A stretch of 64,000 nucleotides of DNA from Pseudomaricurvus sp. HS19 (GCF_009857815.1 NZ_WVVW01000003.1:62001-126000), one strand, 5' to 3'; shown: positions 26,742-36,256, counted from the stretch's first letter. Notes: generated by a model not told the origin, from the letters alone. Program-made: numbers and translations.

Positions 26742-27818
26742 TTAGTGAGTCATCGTCCCGTTACTCTCTGTCACATGGCGTCGATACTGTTTCGGCGTCT
26801 GCCCGGTCCAGCGCTTGAAGGCGCGACCGAAACTGGACTGTTCGGAATACCCCAGGTTGGCTGCCACATCATCCAGTGACAGCTGCGACTGCTTCAGGTA
26901 AGTGCACGCCAGCTCGGCACGGTGTGCTTCCAGTATGTCGGAGAATTTGCGGCCGGCATCACTGAGGTGAGCCTGCAGGGTACGCACCGACATGCCCAGT
27001 TTTTCCGCGCAGCGCTCAATGGAGCAGTTGCGGGATGCCAGCGAGCCGCGCACATAATCCTCTACCCTCTCTACCGTTGATTTGCGTGCGGCGGCGCGGA
27101 CCTTCTCCAGATAACCACCCAGCAATTTGTACAGCAGGCGGTTGGCGCTTGGCACCGGCTGTTTCAGCACCTCTGTGGCGAAGACAATGGCATTCTCGTC
27201 CTGGGTTTTGACCGCCGGGCAACCGAGGTGTTTTTCCAGTTCCGGCAGGTCGCGATCGGGCAGGTGAGTACGCAGGCGGGTGCGCAGCGGACGGAAGGCG
27301 GGACCGCCAATCTGCCGCAGCAGCTTCAGGTTGATAACCACGGCCTGATAGTTGGCCTGATAGTTATCGCCCAGGGTATCGGGTACATACCAGCGCAATT
27401 CTGTCTCTTCTGCGCCCACTACCAGTTGCATCTCGAAGTTGGGCGAATGCACTACCGGCATGTAGTTGATAAAGCTGTTGAGGGCTTCTTCCACATTGGG
27501 TGCGGCGCGGCAGAGGGCGGTAACACAGCCGTAGACGTCCGGCTCCTGCAGTTTGGCCAGGCGGGCGCCGAAAAAAGGATCGTTAAACAGCTGGCTGCAA
27601 TACTCCAGCATGTCTACCAGGGACTTGCACTCGATGTAGTGATCCGGGTCCCGGGCCAGCCAGGGGTCTATACTGAAGCGTTCAAGGATTGCCCTGCTGT
27701 CGCCACCGCAGTTGTTCACCAGATAGGGAAAGCCGGACAGGTTGGCACTGCGCATCTGCCCCTCTACGGGCATGGAATCCAGGGGACCGCCCAGGCTGTA
27801 GAAGCTGTCGTTGGCCAT
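26742..27818 (-). CDS. AraC-family regulator (OruR-like N-terminal domain)
   Basis: A 358-residue regulator. The N-terminal about 220 residues resemble the arabinose-binding-like domain of the OruR/ArgR-type AraC group (PDPHYIE-CKSLVDMLEYC, DPFFGARLAKLQEPDVYG). The C-terminal AraC domain has two helix-turn-helix units at about 255-350 (CAEKLGMSVRTLQAHLSDAG and VAANLGYSEQSSFGRAFKRWTGQTPKQYRR). It is divergent from the crotonase/CoA-transferase operon at 28079, so it is the likely regulator of that operon. Confidence 0.9.
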   Translation of the reverse strand: MANDSFYSLGGPLDSMPVEGQMRSANLSGFPYLVNNCGGDSRAILERFSIDPWLARDPDHYIECKSLVDMLEYCSQLFNDPFFGARLAKLQEPDVYGCVTALCRAAPNVEEALNSFINYMPVVHSPNFEMQLVVGAEETELRWYVPDTLGDNYQANYQAVVINLKLLRQIGGPAFRPLRTRLRTHLPDRDLPELEKHLGCPAVKTQDENAIVFATEVLKQPVPSANRLLYKLLGGYLEKVRAAARKSTVERVEDYVRGSLASRNCSIERCAEKLGMSVRTLQAHLSDAGRKFSDILEAHRAELACTYLKQSQLSLDDVAANLGYSEQSSFGRAFKRWTGQTPKQYRRHVTESNGTMTH

Positions 27819-28078
27819 GGAATGTCTCTCCTGCGCGGCACTGCTGGCGCAGTACTTCTAGGTGTGGAATACGGGTGGTTGAACAGGTATGGCGGGGTGC
27901 GTCGTTAATCTGCCCCAGCCCACCATTAGACACTATAGCGCCACCGGAGCGGCAGGGTAAAACGGCCAAACGACAGATTTTGCCACGGTCGCGGTGGGCG
28001 GGGAGCGTCAATCGTGTTTTTATTGCAGGCTGCTATTTTTACATCAGACTGATTTGTTACTGCCAAAGAGAGATCGCC

Positions 28079-29056
28079 ATGTCCATGAAAGATATAAAAC
28101 AGATGAAAGAGGAAGCGAAGCAGTACATCCGGTACGAGAAAAATCCGGAGACCCGCATCGCCACTATCACCTTTGACCGTCCGGACAGCCTCAACGCCGC
28201 CACCGCCGGCATGCGCCAGTACTATGCAGACCTGATCCTCAAGGCCAACGTTGACGACGAGGTGAAGGTGCTGGTGATCCGTGGCGAAGGCAAGCACTTC
28301 GGTACCGGTGGCGACCTGCCGGAGCAGGCCGACTTCTACGGCGACGAAGGCGCAGACCTCAACCTGGTGCACGAGTTTGGTATCGACGATCCGGATGTAA
28401 AGTATCCGCCACGCAACAGTTTCCGCTTCCTGCATGCCATGACCGATCACTACGCCAAGGCCCCGGCCGGCAACCGCCCGCTGCAGGAGTTCAAGAAGAT
28501 CAGCATCGTCGAGACCAAGGGCTACTGCTACGGCTGGCACTTCTACCAGGCCGCCGACGCCGATCTGGTGATCAGCGCCGACGACACCCTGTTTGGCCAC
28601 CCCTCGTTCCGCTACGTGGGCTGGGGCCCGCGCTTCTGGACCTGGATTGAGTCCATGGGGCTGCGCAAGTTCTCCGAGATGCTCTTTACCGGTCGTCCGT
28701 TTACCGCTGAGGAGATGGACAAGTGCAACTTCGTCAACAGCGTTGTAGCCCGCGATGGCCTGGAGGCGGAAACCAAAAAGTACGCTGAGGCCTGTGCCCG
28801 TACCCGCCCGACCGACGTGGTGCAGATCCAGAAAACCTTTATGGAGCTCTACAAGCAGTACCGTGGTGAGTACATGGGCAGCCTGCTGACCGGCTTTGTG
28901 GAGGGTATGTTGCCGGTGATCAGCAACGACCGCGCCTCGGATGTGGAGTTTGGTGCAGATACCTTCGATAAGGGGCTGAACAACGTCGTCAAAGACATCG
29001 ATATGCAGTATCCGCCAGAGTGGCGCCTGCAGGGCTCCAACCGCAAAAAACCATAA
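28079..29056 (+). CDS. Enoyl-CoA hydratase/isomerase (crotonase) family protein
   Basis: A 325-residue crotonase-fold protein, longer than the usual 260. The first oxyanion segment is GKHFGTGGDL (about 77-86). The second, normally NGxxxGGG, here reads KGYCYGWHFYQAADADLVIS, so one glycine of the oxyanion hole is replaced by a Trp-His pair. An extra 45-residue insertion lies between the two segments (DEGADLNLVHEFGIDD...HAMTDHY). The reaction may therefore differ from hydration, for example hydrolysis, isomerisation or ring cleavage of a CoA thioester. Start ATG 28079; the frame extends far upstream without a ribosome-binding site. It heads the + strand catabolic unit that includes the CoA-transferase pair. 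Confidence 0.85.
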   Translation: MSMKDIKQMKEEAKQYIRYEKNPETRIATITFDRPDSLNAATAGMRQYYADLILKANVDDEVKVLVIRGEGKHFGTGGDLPEQADFYGDEGADLNLVHEFGIDDPDVKYPPRNSFRFLHAMTDHYAKAPAGNRPLQEFKKISIVETKGYCYGWHFYQAADADLVISADDTLFGHPSFRYVGWGPRFWTWIESMGLRKFSEMLFTGRPFTAEEMDKCNFVNSVVARDGLEAETKKYAEACARTRPTDVVQIQKTFMELYKQYRGEYMGSLLTGFVEGMLPVISNDRASDVEFGADTFDKGLNNVVKDIDMQYPPEWRLQGSNRKKP

Positions 29057-29241
29057 AAGCTATCTGCGGAGGGTATTGCGGCGTCGCTTAAGGCGCCTGC
29101 TTTTGGTAAAAATCGGCTCAATTCGGTCATTTACTGGCTGTAAACCCCTTCATTTCGCCGATTTTTGCCTCGCGCTGCCCTTCCTCAATAACGCTTTTCA
29201 CACGTCTGAATCAAACGAATTTAAGCACGGGAGACGTATTA

Positions 29242-30423
29242 GTGTCCGCACTACAGGGTATCCGGGTACTGGAACTGGCGGAGCAGGTCAGCGGTGAATA
29301 CTGCGGCAAGCTGCTGTCGGATTTCGGTGCCGAAATCATCAAGATTGAGCGTCCGGATGGCGGCAGCCCGACCCGCTATCTGGGCCCCGTCGCTGAGGCT
29401 GGCGATGATGCCGAGCGCAGTGGTCTGTTTGCCTATCTGAACACCAACAAGCACTCGGTAACACTGGACCTGACCAGTGCCGATGGGGTGCAGACCCTGC
29501 ACAAGCTGCTGGATAAAGTGGATGTGGTGGTGGCCGACCAGCGCCTCGACTGGTTGCAGGCGGCAGGCCTGGAGCCGGAAGCCGTGGCAGCCCGTTGGCC
29601 AGCGCTGGTGCTGTGCTGCATTACCCCCTTCGGGTTACAGGAGACGCCCGCTGAGCTGGCGGCAACCGACCTGACCGTCTTCCACAGCAGCGGTTGGGGC
29701 TTCCATACTCCCAGTGCGCCGGATCTGAGCCGCCCGCCCCTGAAGGGTGCCGGTCGCTTTATGGCCAGCTACGAAGCGGCGCTGGATGCCGCCCTCTGCG
29801 TGGTGGCAGCGCTGTGCGAACGCCAGACCTCACAACAGGGGCAGCTGATTGATATCTCCATGCAGGCGGTGCTGGTGACCCGCACCGACTATGTCATGGG
29901 GCAGATGGTAGCCGGTGATATGCCGGTGAGTGACGAGCGCACCGCGTTTGATCTGGCGGGACCGGCGGCTATTTACGCCACCGCCGACGGCTTCGTCTAC
30001 ATCTGGATGTCGGCGCCGGCCCACTGGCAGGCGCTGGGCACCCTGTTGGGCAATCCTGAGTGGATGAATGACTTCCCCGGCGACTGGCTGGAAAAGGGCT
30101 GTACCCCGGAGCGCGTGGAAGTGGTGCGCGGTCACCTGGCCACCTGGCTGGCGGGAGAGGAGAAAGCGGCGATTTCCGCCGCGGCGCAGAAGTTGGGGTT
30201 GATTATGGTGCCGGTCAATAACGCCGGTGACCTGCAGGCCTGTGAGCAGTTTATCTACCGCCAGTACTTTGCCGAAGTGGAGCACCCGCGGCTGGGCAAG
30301 CTGGTGCACCCCACCGTGCCCTACCGCATGAGCGAGACACCGGCGTCCATTCACAGCCCGGCGCCGTTGCTGGGTCAGCATACCGCGACAACGCTGGCGG
30401 CACTGGCAGGAGGGGAGCAATGA
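29242..30423 (+). CDS. CaiB/BaiF (class III) CoA-transferase, catalytic-type subunit
   Basis: A 393-residue class III CoA-transferase. It shows the family start LQGIRVLELAEQVSGEYCGKLL and a candidate catalytic aspartate (Asp143 in LAATDLTVF, near the position of Asp169 of formyl-CoA transferase). It starts with GTG 29242 after GGGAGACG. The next gene overlaps by the ATGA sequence, which means tight coupling to a second CoA-transferase subunit. Sequence similarity to the partner is only at family level. I infer a hetero-oligomer, as in BbsEF and SmtAB. Substrate unknown; succinyl-CoA is a common donor for such pairs. Confidence 0.85.
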   Translation: MSALQGIRVLELAEQVSGEYCGKLLSDFGAEIIKIERPDGGSPTRYLGPVAEAGDDAERSGLFAYLNTNKHSVTLDLTSADGVQTLHKLLDKVDVVVADQRLDWLQAAGLEPEAVAARWPALVLCCITPFGLQETPAELAATDLTVFHSSGWGFHTPSAPDLSRPPLKGAGRFMASYEAALDAALCVVAALCERQTSQQGQLIDISMQAVLVTRTDYVMGQMVAGDMPVSDERTAFDLAGPAAIYATADGFVYIWMSAPAHWQALGTLLGNPEWMNDFPGDWLEKGCTPERVEVVRGHLATWLAGEEKAAISAAAQKLGLIMVPVNNAGDLQACEQFIYRQYFAEVEHPRLGKLVHPTVPYRMSETPASIHSPAPLLGQHTATTLAALAGGEQ

Positions 30424-31619
30424 GCGCTATCAAGAAACGTGGTGGCCCGCTGGAAGGCGTGCGCGTAGTGGAGCTGACCAAGGTATGGGCCGGTCCCTAC
30501 ACCGGCAAGCTACTCTCCTACCTGGGTGCCGAAGTGATCCGGGTGGAGAGTCTGGGCTCCATGGACGTCACCCGTACCTATGGCGTGGAAGACATCAATA
30601 ACGCACCCGGCTGGAAGGCGGTGAACCCGCAGAAGCTGAGCGTGCAGATCAACATGAAGTCCGAAGAGGGGCTCAGCCGCCTCAAGGATCTGCTGGCCAC
30701 CGCCGATGTACTGGTGGAAAACCTGCGCCCGGGTGCCATGGAGCGTCTGGGCCTGGGTTATGAGGCGGTGAAGGCGGCCAAGCCGGACATTATTTACGTC
30801 TCCATGGGTATGTATGGTGCTGAGGGCCCGCTGGCCTACCAGACCGGTTACGCTCCCTGCTTTGCCGCACTGGGTGGCCTGAGTGCCCTGGTGGGTTACG
30901 AGGGCGAGGCGCCCACGGGCATGAATGTGCGCTATGCCGATTCCACTTTCGGGACTGCTGCTGCCTACGCCGCCGTGGTAGCCCTCTTCCACCGCGGTCG
31001 CACAGGTGTGGGCCAGTTTATTGATGTCTCCGCCGTGGAGACCATGAGCAGCATGATCGGCGATGCGCTGATCAACTACTCCCTCAATGGGGTGGTGGAG
31101 CAGTGCAACGGCAACCGCCGCGCCGAGATGGCCCCTCATGGCGTCTACCCCTGTGCCGGTGGTGACTGGGTTGCCATCGCCGCCCACAGTGAACCGGCCT
31201 GGCAGGCCCTGGCGGGATTGCTGGGGCTGGCAGGGGATGGCCGTTTCGCCACCCTGGCTGACCGCAAGGCCAACGAAGCCGAGCTGGATAAGTTGCTGGG
31301 TGAATGGAGCTGCAGTCAGGAGGTGACCGGACTGGTGGAGCAGCTGCAGGCCGCCGGCGTGGCAGCGGCCAAGAGCGAGAACAGCCTGGACCTGATTGCG
31401 GATGGCAACCTGTGGGCGCGGGAGTTTTACCCTAACGTCACAGACGCCCAGGCCGGCAGCCGCATGACCGTGGGGCCGTCGTGGAAAATGACCCGCATGG
31501 CAGAAATCACCGATGGTGCACCAGCTCTGGGTGAGCATAACGCCTACGTCTATGGGGAGATCCTCGGTCTCAGCCAGGACGAACAGGATGAGCTTGTAAA
31601 CAAAGGTGTATGCCGTTAG
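30420..31619 (+). CDS. CaiB/BaiF (class III) CoA-transferase, second subunit lacking the catalytic Asp
   Basis: A 399-residue class III CoA-transferase starting 4 bp before the end of the first subunit. It carries VVELTKVWAGPYTGKLLSYLGAEVI, NPQKLSVQINMKSEEG and VLVENLRPGAMERLGLGYE, all normal for the family. At the catalytic position, where GY-Asp is expected, it reads QTGYAPCFAALGG: residue 145 is Ala. This matches the non-catalytic partner in heteromeric class III enzymes (the pattern seen in BbsE/F-type pairs). The stop is at 31619, with a GC-rich hairpin about 20-60 bp downstream and an AraC gene beyond. Confidence 0.85.
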   Translation: MSAIKKRGGPLEGVRVVELTKVWAGPYTGKLLSYLGAEVIRVESLGSMDVTRTYGVEDINNAPGWKAVNPQKLSVQINMKSEEGLSRLKDLLATADVLVENLRPGAMERLGLGYEAVKAAKPDIIYVSMGMYGAEGPLAYQTGYAPCFAALGGLSALVGYEGEAPTGMNVRYADSTFGTAAAYAAVVALFHRGRTGVGQFIDVSAVETMSSMIGDALINYSLNGVVEQCNGNRRAEMAPHGVYPCAGGDWVAIAAHSEPAWQALAGLLGLAGDGRFATLADRKANEAELDKLLGEWSCSQEVTGLVEQLQAAGVAAAKSENSLDLIADGNLWAREFYPNVTDAQAGSRMTVGPSWKMTRMAEITDGAPALGEHNAYVYGEILGLSQDEQDELVNKGVCR

Positions 31620-31846
31620 TGAGTAGTTACACCAAGGGTGTGTTCGGGCGCCGGGGACGAGCGCCCGGGGCTTCGGCAGTGATTAGGTCCTGTACAGGGA
31701 ATGGCAAAAATAGCCGGCACAATGCGTGGATACTGCCAGCCGGCGGGTACTACAATACTGTTGAATAAAAGCTGACCTATTCTGGTTGTGCGCGAAGGAA
31801 GCCCCTGGTGTGAGAAGGACGTGACTCGCAACTCAATGACGGAGAC

Positions 31847-32881
31847 GTGAAGGTGGCGGAAACACTTTTTGCATTCGATAAGAATAACTATCAGGACTGC
31901 CAGACCGGTTATCGTGGCGACAAAAACCAGGAGTACTACCTGGGTGATTACGCCATCGATTCCGGTTCGGTAATTGACGTGCGTGCCGACAAGAAGGCGG
32001 TGGGCTCCTGTTCCATCATCCGCCTCAAGGCGCGAACCCGTCAGACCTTCAAGCGCTCCTGGTACCACATTCGCAAAGACGCCACCGACGTGGTGGTACT
32101 CTGGTTTGTAAAGCGTGGCAGCCTGCACATCAACCACTCCGGTGGCAGCAGCGTCGCCCGTGCCGGCGATTTCGCCCTCACCAAATCCATGACCCCGTTC
32201 AGCATTGAGTGCCGCACCGACGAAGAGTCGCTGCATGAGGCGCTGCACGTGCTGGTACCGGCCCACCTGTTGCGCCGCTTTATCCCCCACGAAGTCAGTA
32301 CCGGATTTTCCATCGCCGCCGGCGGGCGTGCCTTTGCCGTGGCGGAGCACATCTTTACCAACCTGCTGGAAGACGACGGTGAGTTGAGTGAAAGCATTGC
32401 GCAAACCCTCGCCGAAAGCGCACTGATGGCGCTCACCGATACCATCAAGGATTGCGACAAGCTGGCACCGGAGCGGCAGGCCATTACCGATCAGCGGCTG
32501 CAGGAGGTCATGCGCTACATCGACATCCACCTGACCGACCCAAAGCTCAGCACCACCATGGTGGCCGAGGCCTGTGGTATTTCGCCCCGTTACCTGTCGC
32601 TGTTGCTGAAACAACGAGGTGTTTCCTTCTCGGAACATATCTGGAGTGAGCGCCTGAAAATCGCCGGTCGTTGGCTCGCCTCCACCCGGCCCGGAGAGAT
32701 CTCCATTGCAGAAGTGGCTTTTAAAGTGGGCTTCAAAAGTCCTGCTCACTTCAGTCGTATGTTCAAACGTGTTTACCAGAAAGGCCCGCGGGAATTTCGT
32801 TCCGAACAGCTGGCATCCAGCAGGCATAACAATAGCCAGCAGCAGGATTCCTTTGTGGGCGTAAACGAGACCCTGCAGTAG
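31847..32881 (+). CDS. AraC-family transcriptional regulator
   Basis: A 344-residue AraC regulator. The N-terminal half has an AraC-binding-like cupin domain (RAGDFALTKSMTPFSIEC) of the type in FeaR/XylS relatives. The C-terminal domain has both helix-turn-helix units (VAEACGISPRYLSLLLKQRG and IAEVAFKVGFKSPAHFSRMFKRVY) at about 225-320. GTG 31847 or GTG 31853 is the start, the second being better spaced from GGAG. It lies between the CoA-transferase pair and an SDR on the same strand and may control the 32993-39718 genes. Confidence 0.88.
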   Translation: MKVAETLFAFDKNNYQDCQTGYRGDKNQEYYLGDYAIDSGSVIDVRADKKAVGSCSIIRLKARTRQTFKRSWYHIRKDATDVVVLWFVKRGSLHINHSGGSSVARAGDFALTKSMTPFSIECRTDEESLHEALHVLVPAHLLRRFIPHEVSTGFSIAAGGRAFAVAEHIFTNLLEDDGELSESIAQTLAESALMALTDTIKDCDKLAPERQAITDQRLQEVMRYIDIHLTDPKLSTTMVAEACGISPRYLSLLLKQRGVSFSEHIWSERLKIAGRWLASTRPGEISIAEVAFKVGFKSPAHFSRMFKRVYQKGPREFRSEQLASSRHNNSQQQDSFVGVNETLQ

Positions 32882-32992
32882 GCAGGGCAGAAACAATAAC
32901 ATCCCGCCAACGCGGGAAATCAATCAGCGGAAGTTCGGTGATCATGGGCTTCCGCTTTGCTGTATTCAGAGTGATATATCCCGGAGGAAGAA

Positions 32993-33838
32993 GTGCCGAA
33001 CGAACTGCAAGGTAAGGTTGCTGTTATTACTGGTGGTGCCAGTGGTATTGGCCGTGCAACGGTAGAGTTGTTTGTCGAAGAGGGCGCAAAAGTCGTCTTC
33101 GCCGATGTGAACGAAGAGGTTGGCCAGAAGCTGGCGGATGAACTGGGTGAAAATGCCATCTTCAAACGCACCGATGTCTCCAATCCCGAGGAAGTTCAGG
33201 CATTGGTGGATACTGCCATTAACAGCTTTGGTGGTTTGCACATCATGTTTAACAACGCCGGTATTTCCGGTGCCCAGTACGACCGTTTCCTCGATGATCC
33301 GTTTGATGATTTTGACAAGGTGGTGGGTGTTAACTGGTTGGGCGTCATCAAGGGTGCCCAGTGCGCCGGTCGTCACATGGCCAAAAACGGTGGCGGTGTG
33401 ATCCTCAACAACGCCTCCATTGCCGGTGTGTTGCCGGGCCACGCGCTGATGACCTACCGCTCCACCAAGGCGGCCGTCATCATGGCCAGCAAATCCATGG
33501 CTATTGACCTGGCAGAGTATGGCATTCGCGTTAACTGCCTGGTGCCCGGCCATATCCGCACACCACTGAACGCCTACACCGAACCAGGTATGACCGAAGA
33601 GCAGAGCCAGCAGGTTCGCAACGCGCTGGCGCCGGTGTGGGATTCCAACCAGCCATTGAAGCGTCACGGTACCCCACCGGATGTGGCGCAGGCGGCCCTG
33701 TTCCTGTGCAGTGATCGTGCCTCACAGATTACCGGTATTACCATGCCCATTGACGGTGGTATTACCGCCGGCGATCCGGTGAACCACCTGCGTGAGATCT
33801 GGGATGCCCGTGCGGCCGCACTGGCAGAGTTCAGCTGA
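32993..33838 (+). CDS. SDR-family dehydrogenase
   Basis: A 281-residue classical SDR. TGGASGIG is at 13-20, Asp38 after beta-2 suggests NAD, NNAG is at 87-90, and catalytic Ser142, Tyr155 and Lys159 are present. It starts with GTG 32993 after GGAGGAAGA. The C-terminal 30 residues (DPVNHLREIWDARAAALAEFS) extend beyond the usual end. It is a paralogue of the SDR at 51628-52368: both have NNAGISGA followed by a D-DFD-V-GVN block. It lies just before the TonB receptor and probably handles an alcohol intermediate in the same pathway. Confidence 0.9.
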   Translation: MPNELQGKVAVITGGASGIGRATVELFVEEGAKVVFADVNEEVGQKLADELGENAIFKRTDVSNPEEVQALVDTAINSFGGLHIMFNNAGISGAQYDRFLDDPFDDFDKVVGVNWLGVIKGAQCAGRHMAKNGGGVILNNASIAGVLPGHALMTYRSTKAAVIMASKSMAIDLAEYGIRVNCLVPGHIRTPLNAYTEPGMTEEQSQQVRNALAPVWDSNQPLKRHGTPPDVAQAALFLCSDRASQITGITMPIDGGITAGDPVNHLREIWDARAAALAEFS

Positions 33839-33929
33839 TGTGCGGGGTCGCAGCCGTGAGCTGCGACCAGCCTGTTAATGAAGAACAGGCAATAAAAAAC
33901 AGAATAACAAACAAAGAATAACAACAGAT

Positions 33930-33951
33930 CTGCAGCGCTTCGCCGCTGCAG
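33930..33951 (+). promoter_or_regulatory. Hairpin just before the TonB receptor ribosome-binding site
   Basis: A perfect 8-bp stem (ctgcagcg/cgctgcag, six-base loop) ends 5 bp before AAGGGAGAG of the receptor gene, and a short TTTAT follows it. It may be an attenuator, an mRNA-stability element or a leader fold. Confidence 0.4.
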
Positions 33952-33970
33952 TTTATAAGGGAGAGTAACA

Positions 33971-36256
33971 ATGACAGAGCAAGTACTACGCACACCTGCA
34001 ACGCTTAAGTTGTCTGGTTTGGCGCTGGCGGTAATGACTGCCTGGACGCCGGGCCTGGCGCTGGCGCAATCCGACGCCCCTGCGGCGGCTATCGAAGAAG
34101 TCACGGTCACGGCCCGTCGCCGCGATGAAAGTCTGGCGCGCGTACCTATCGCCGTATCGGCTATCGGTGCCGAAGGGCTCAGCGAGCGTCAGGTGCAGAC
34201 GGATTCCGACCTGCAGTTTGCGGTTCCGGGTCTTACCATTCGCCAGACGCAGGGTAACAACTCCCTGACCTACTCCATTCGCGGCCAGTCGGCGGATACC
34301 TTTAGTGGTTCGCCGTCTGCGGTAGTGGCTTATATCAACGAAGTGCCGCTGACCATCAGTGGCGCGTCTACCTTCTATGATCTGGAATCGGTCCAGGTGC
34401 TGAAAGGTCCACAGGGTACCCTGTTTGGCCGTAACACCACCGGTGGTGCTGTGCTCTATACGGCGGCCAAACCAACGGAAGAGACAGAAGGTAAACTGAC
34501 GCTGCGTGGCGGTAATCTGGGCCTGCGCGAAGCCGAAGGTATGTTCAACGCCCCGCTGACCGACACAGTGCTGTTCCGGGTGGCCTTTAACACACTCGAT
34601 AAAGACGGTTACATCGACAATGTCTTTAATGGCATTGAGCATGGTGAAATTCATCGCGACAGTGGCCGTGTATCGCTTACCCTGCGTCCAAGTGATCGGC
34701 TGGAAAATACCTCCATGTACGCCTACTCGCGTATCGAGGGAACCAACACCGGCGCCACCTACGCCTGGAGTATTTATGGCGCAGGCGAAACCCATAACGG
34801 TTATGCACTGAATACCGCCTCCTCGTTTCTGGATGGCTACGAGCAGGTTCAGAAAGATCTCGGTCCTTATAAGACCCAGCACCCCTATGGCGCTGATCAT
34901 GTGGGTGAGGACGAAGTATTTACCAACACCACCACATTTGATTTCAGCGATAGCCTGCGGCTGAAAAATATCTTTGGCTATACCGCCGGTGACACCGACT
35001 CCGAGCAACCGGCCCTGGGTGCACCGTTCGCTACCTTCGCCACCCGCAACCTGGCAACCGGCAAGGTGGGCAACGAGTTTGAAATTGAATCTTTCTCCGA
35101 CGAGATCCAGCTGTCCGGCGAATCTTTCGAAGGTGCACTGACCTGGTTGGCTGGTCTCTATTTCCAGCAGAGCCAAACCGAAACCCTGTGGCCGCAAACC
35201 TATTTTGGCGGTGCCGTTAACGCCACCAGCCACTTCGGTATAGAAACCGATACCGCGGCCATCTATTCCCAGGGTACTTACAGCCTCACCGACGCGCTGC
35301 GTATTACCGCCGGTCTGCGTTATACCGAGGAAGATGTCAGTATCGAGCAGCTGCCCGGTGCGGATTTCTATAACGCCCCCGGCTTCTCCAACAAACAGGA
35401 CGAGACCTTTACCGGTACCTCCTGGGAGTTGGGCATGGAATACGACGTAAGCGACGAGTTGTTTGCCTACGCCAAAGCCCGCTCCAGTTTCCGCAGCGGT
35501 GGCTTTAATGGCTCTGCGCCTCCGTTTGATGCCAACGCTACCGGTGGTGGTAACAAGTTCGACAAGGAGACGGTGGAAGACATCGAACTGGGTATGAAAT
35601 TCCAGGGCATGGTGCTGAATCGTCCGGCGCGTATGAACCTGGCGGTCTATCAGCAGTGGGTTGAAGACGTACAGCGTATCGAATTCCCGGATCCGGATCC
35701 TTACCCCAACGGTCTGGACCTGGCGTCCATCGCCGTGACGGCTAACATCCCGGAGATGGAAGTTAAGGGTATCGAGCTGGAAGGCTCCATGATGGTGACC
35801 GACTTTGTGGAACTGGGCTTTATGTACGCCTACACCGATGCCGAGTTTACCGATGGTGAGACCACCCTGTTCGGTGTTGACTACAGCTACAGCCCGGTTG
35901 CCAATACACCAGAGAACACCTGGTCGGTATGGACCAAGCTGGACATCCCTGTAGACGCCTCCCTGGGTGAGATGAGCGTGTATGCCGAAGTGTATGGTCA
36001 GGACGAGATGTACTTCTCCAATACCGCTGACTCTATTGCGCCGGATACCAAGCTGCCTTCCTACGAGCTGGTTAATGCACGCTTGAGCTGGACCGGCATT
36101 ATGGGTACAGACTTCTCCGGTGCGCTGTTCGGCAAGAATCTGACCGATGAAGAGTACTTTGTGGGCGGTATGGCGCTGGGGGCTTCGTTGGGCCATAACG
36201 CCGCCGCAGTCGGCGAACCGCGCACTTACGGTGTTGAAGTCTCCTACGACTTTTAA
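33971..36256 (+). CDS. TonB-dependent receptor
   Basis: A 761-residue outer-membrane receptor. The signal peptide ends near Ala32 (PGLALAQ). The TonB box IEEVTVTARR is at 41-50. The plug follows (LQFAVPGLTIRQ, QVLKGPQGTLFGRNTTGGAV), and the C-terminal barrel ends in a Phe (GVEVSYDF). It belongs to the large group lacking FecA-type signalling extensions. The KstD-like gene starts 98 bp downstream after a terminator. Receptors of this group import hydrophobic carbon sources as well as siderophores; the surrounding genes favour a carbon substrate. Confidence 0.93.
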   Translation: MTEQVLRTPATLKLSGLALAVMTAWTPGLALAQSDAPAAAIEEVTVTARRRDESLARVPIAVSAIGAEGLSERQVQTDSDLQFAVPGLTIRQTQGNNSLTYSIRGQSADTFSGSPSAVVAYINEVPLTISGASTFYDLESVQVLKGPQGTLFGRNTTGGAVLYTAAKPTEETEGKLTLRGGNLGLREAEGMFNAPLTDTVLFRVAFNTLDKDGYIDNVFNGIEHGEIHRDSGRVSLTLRPSDRLENTSMYAYSRIEGTNTGATYAWSIYGAGETHNGYALNTASSFLDGYEQVQKDLGPYKTQHPYGADHVGEDEVFTNTTTFDFSDSLRLKNIFGYTAGDTDSEQPALGAPFATFATRNLATGKVGNEFEIESFSDEIQLSGESFEGALTWLAGLYFQQSQTETLWPQTYFGGAVNATSHFGIETDTAAIYSQGTYSLTDALRITAGLRYTEEDVSIEQLPGADFYNAPGFSNKQDETFTGTSWELGMEYDVSDELFAYAKARSSFRSGGFNGSAPPFDANATGGGNKFDKETVEDIELGMKFQGMVLNRPARMNLAVYQQWVEDVQRIEFPDPDPYPNGLDLASIAVTANIPEMEVKGIELEGSMMVTDFVELGFMYAYTDAEFTDGETTLFGVDYSYSPVANTPENTWSVWTKLDIPVDASLGEMSVYAEVYGQDEMYFSNTADSIAPDTKLPSYELVNARLSWTGIMGTDFSGALFGKNLTDEEYFVGGMALGASLGHNAAAVGEPRTYGVEVSYDF

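Noticed and set aside
28079-29056. Start of the crotonase gene far upstream, at 27689
   Set aside because: The extra sequence is Arg/Ser/Trp-rich, overlaps the divergent AraC gene start and has no ribosome-binding site; ATG 28079 is better.
33986-36196. A 736-codon open frame on the minus strand opposite the TonB receptor
   Set aside because: It is a shadow of the receptor: no ribosome-binding site, no recognisable domain, His/Gly/Gln-rich composition typical of antisense frames.
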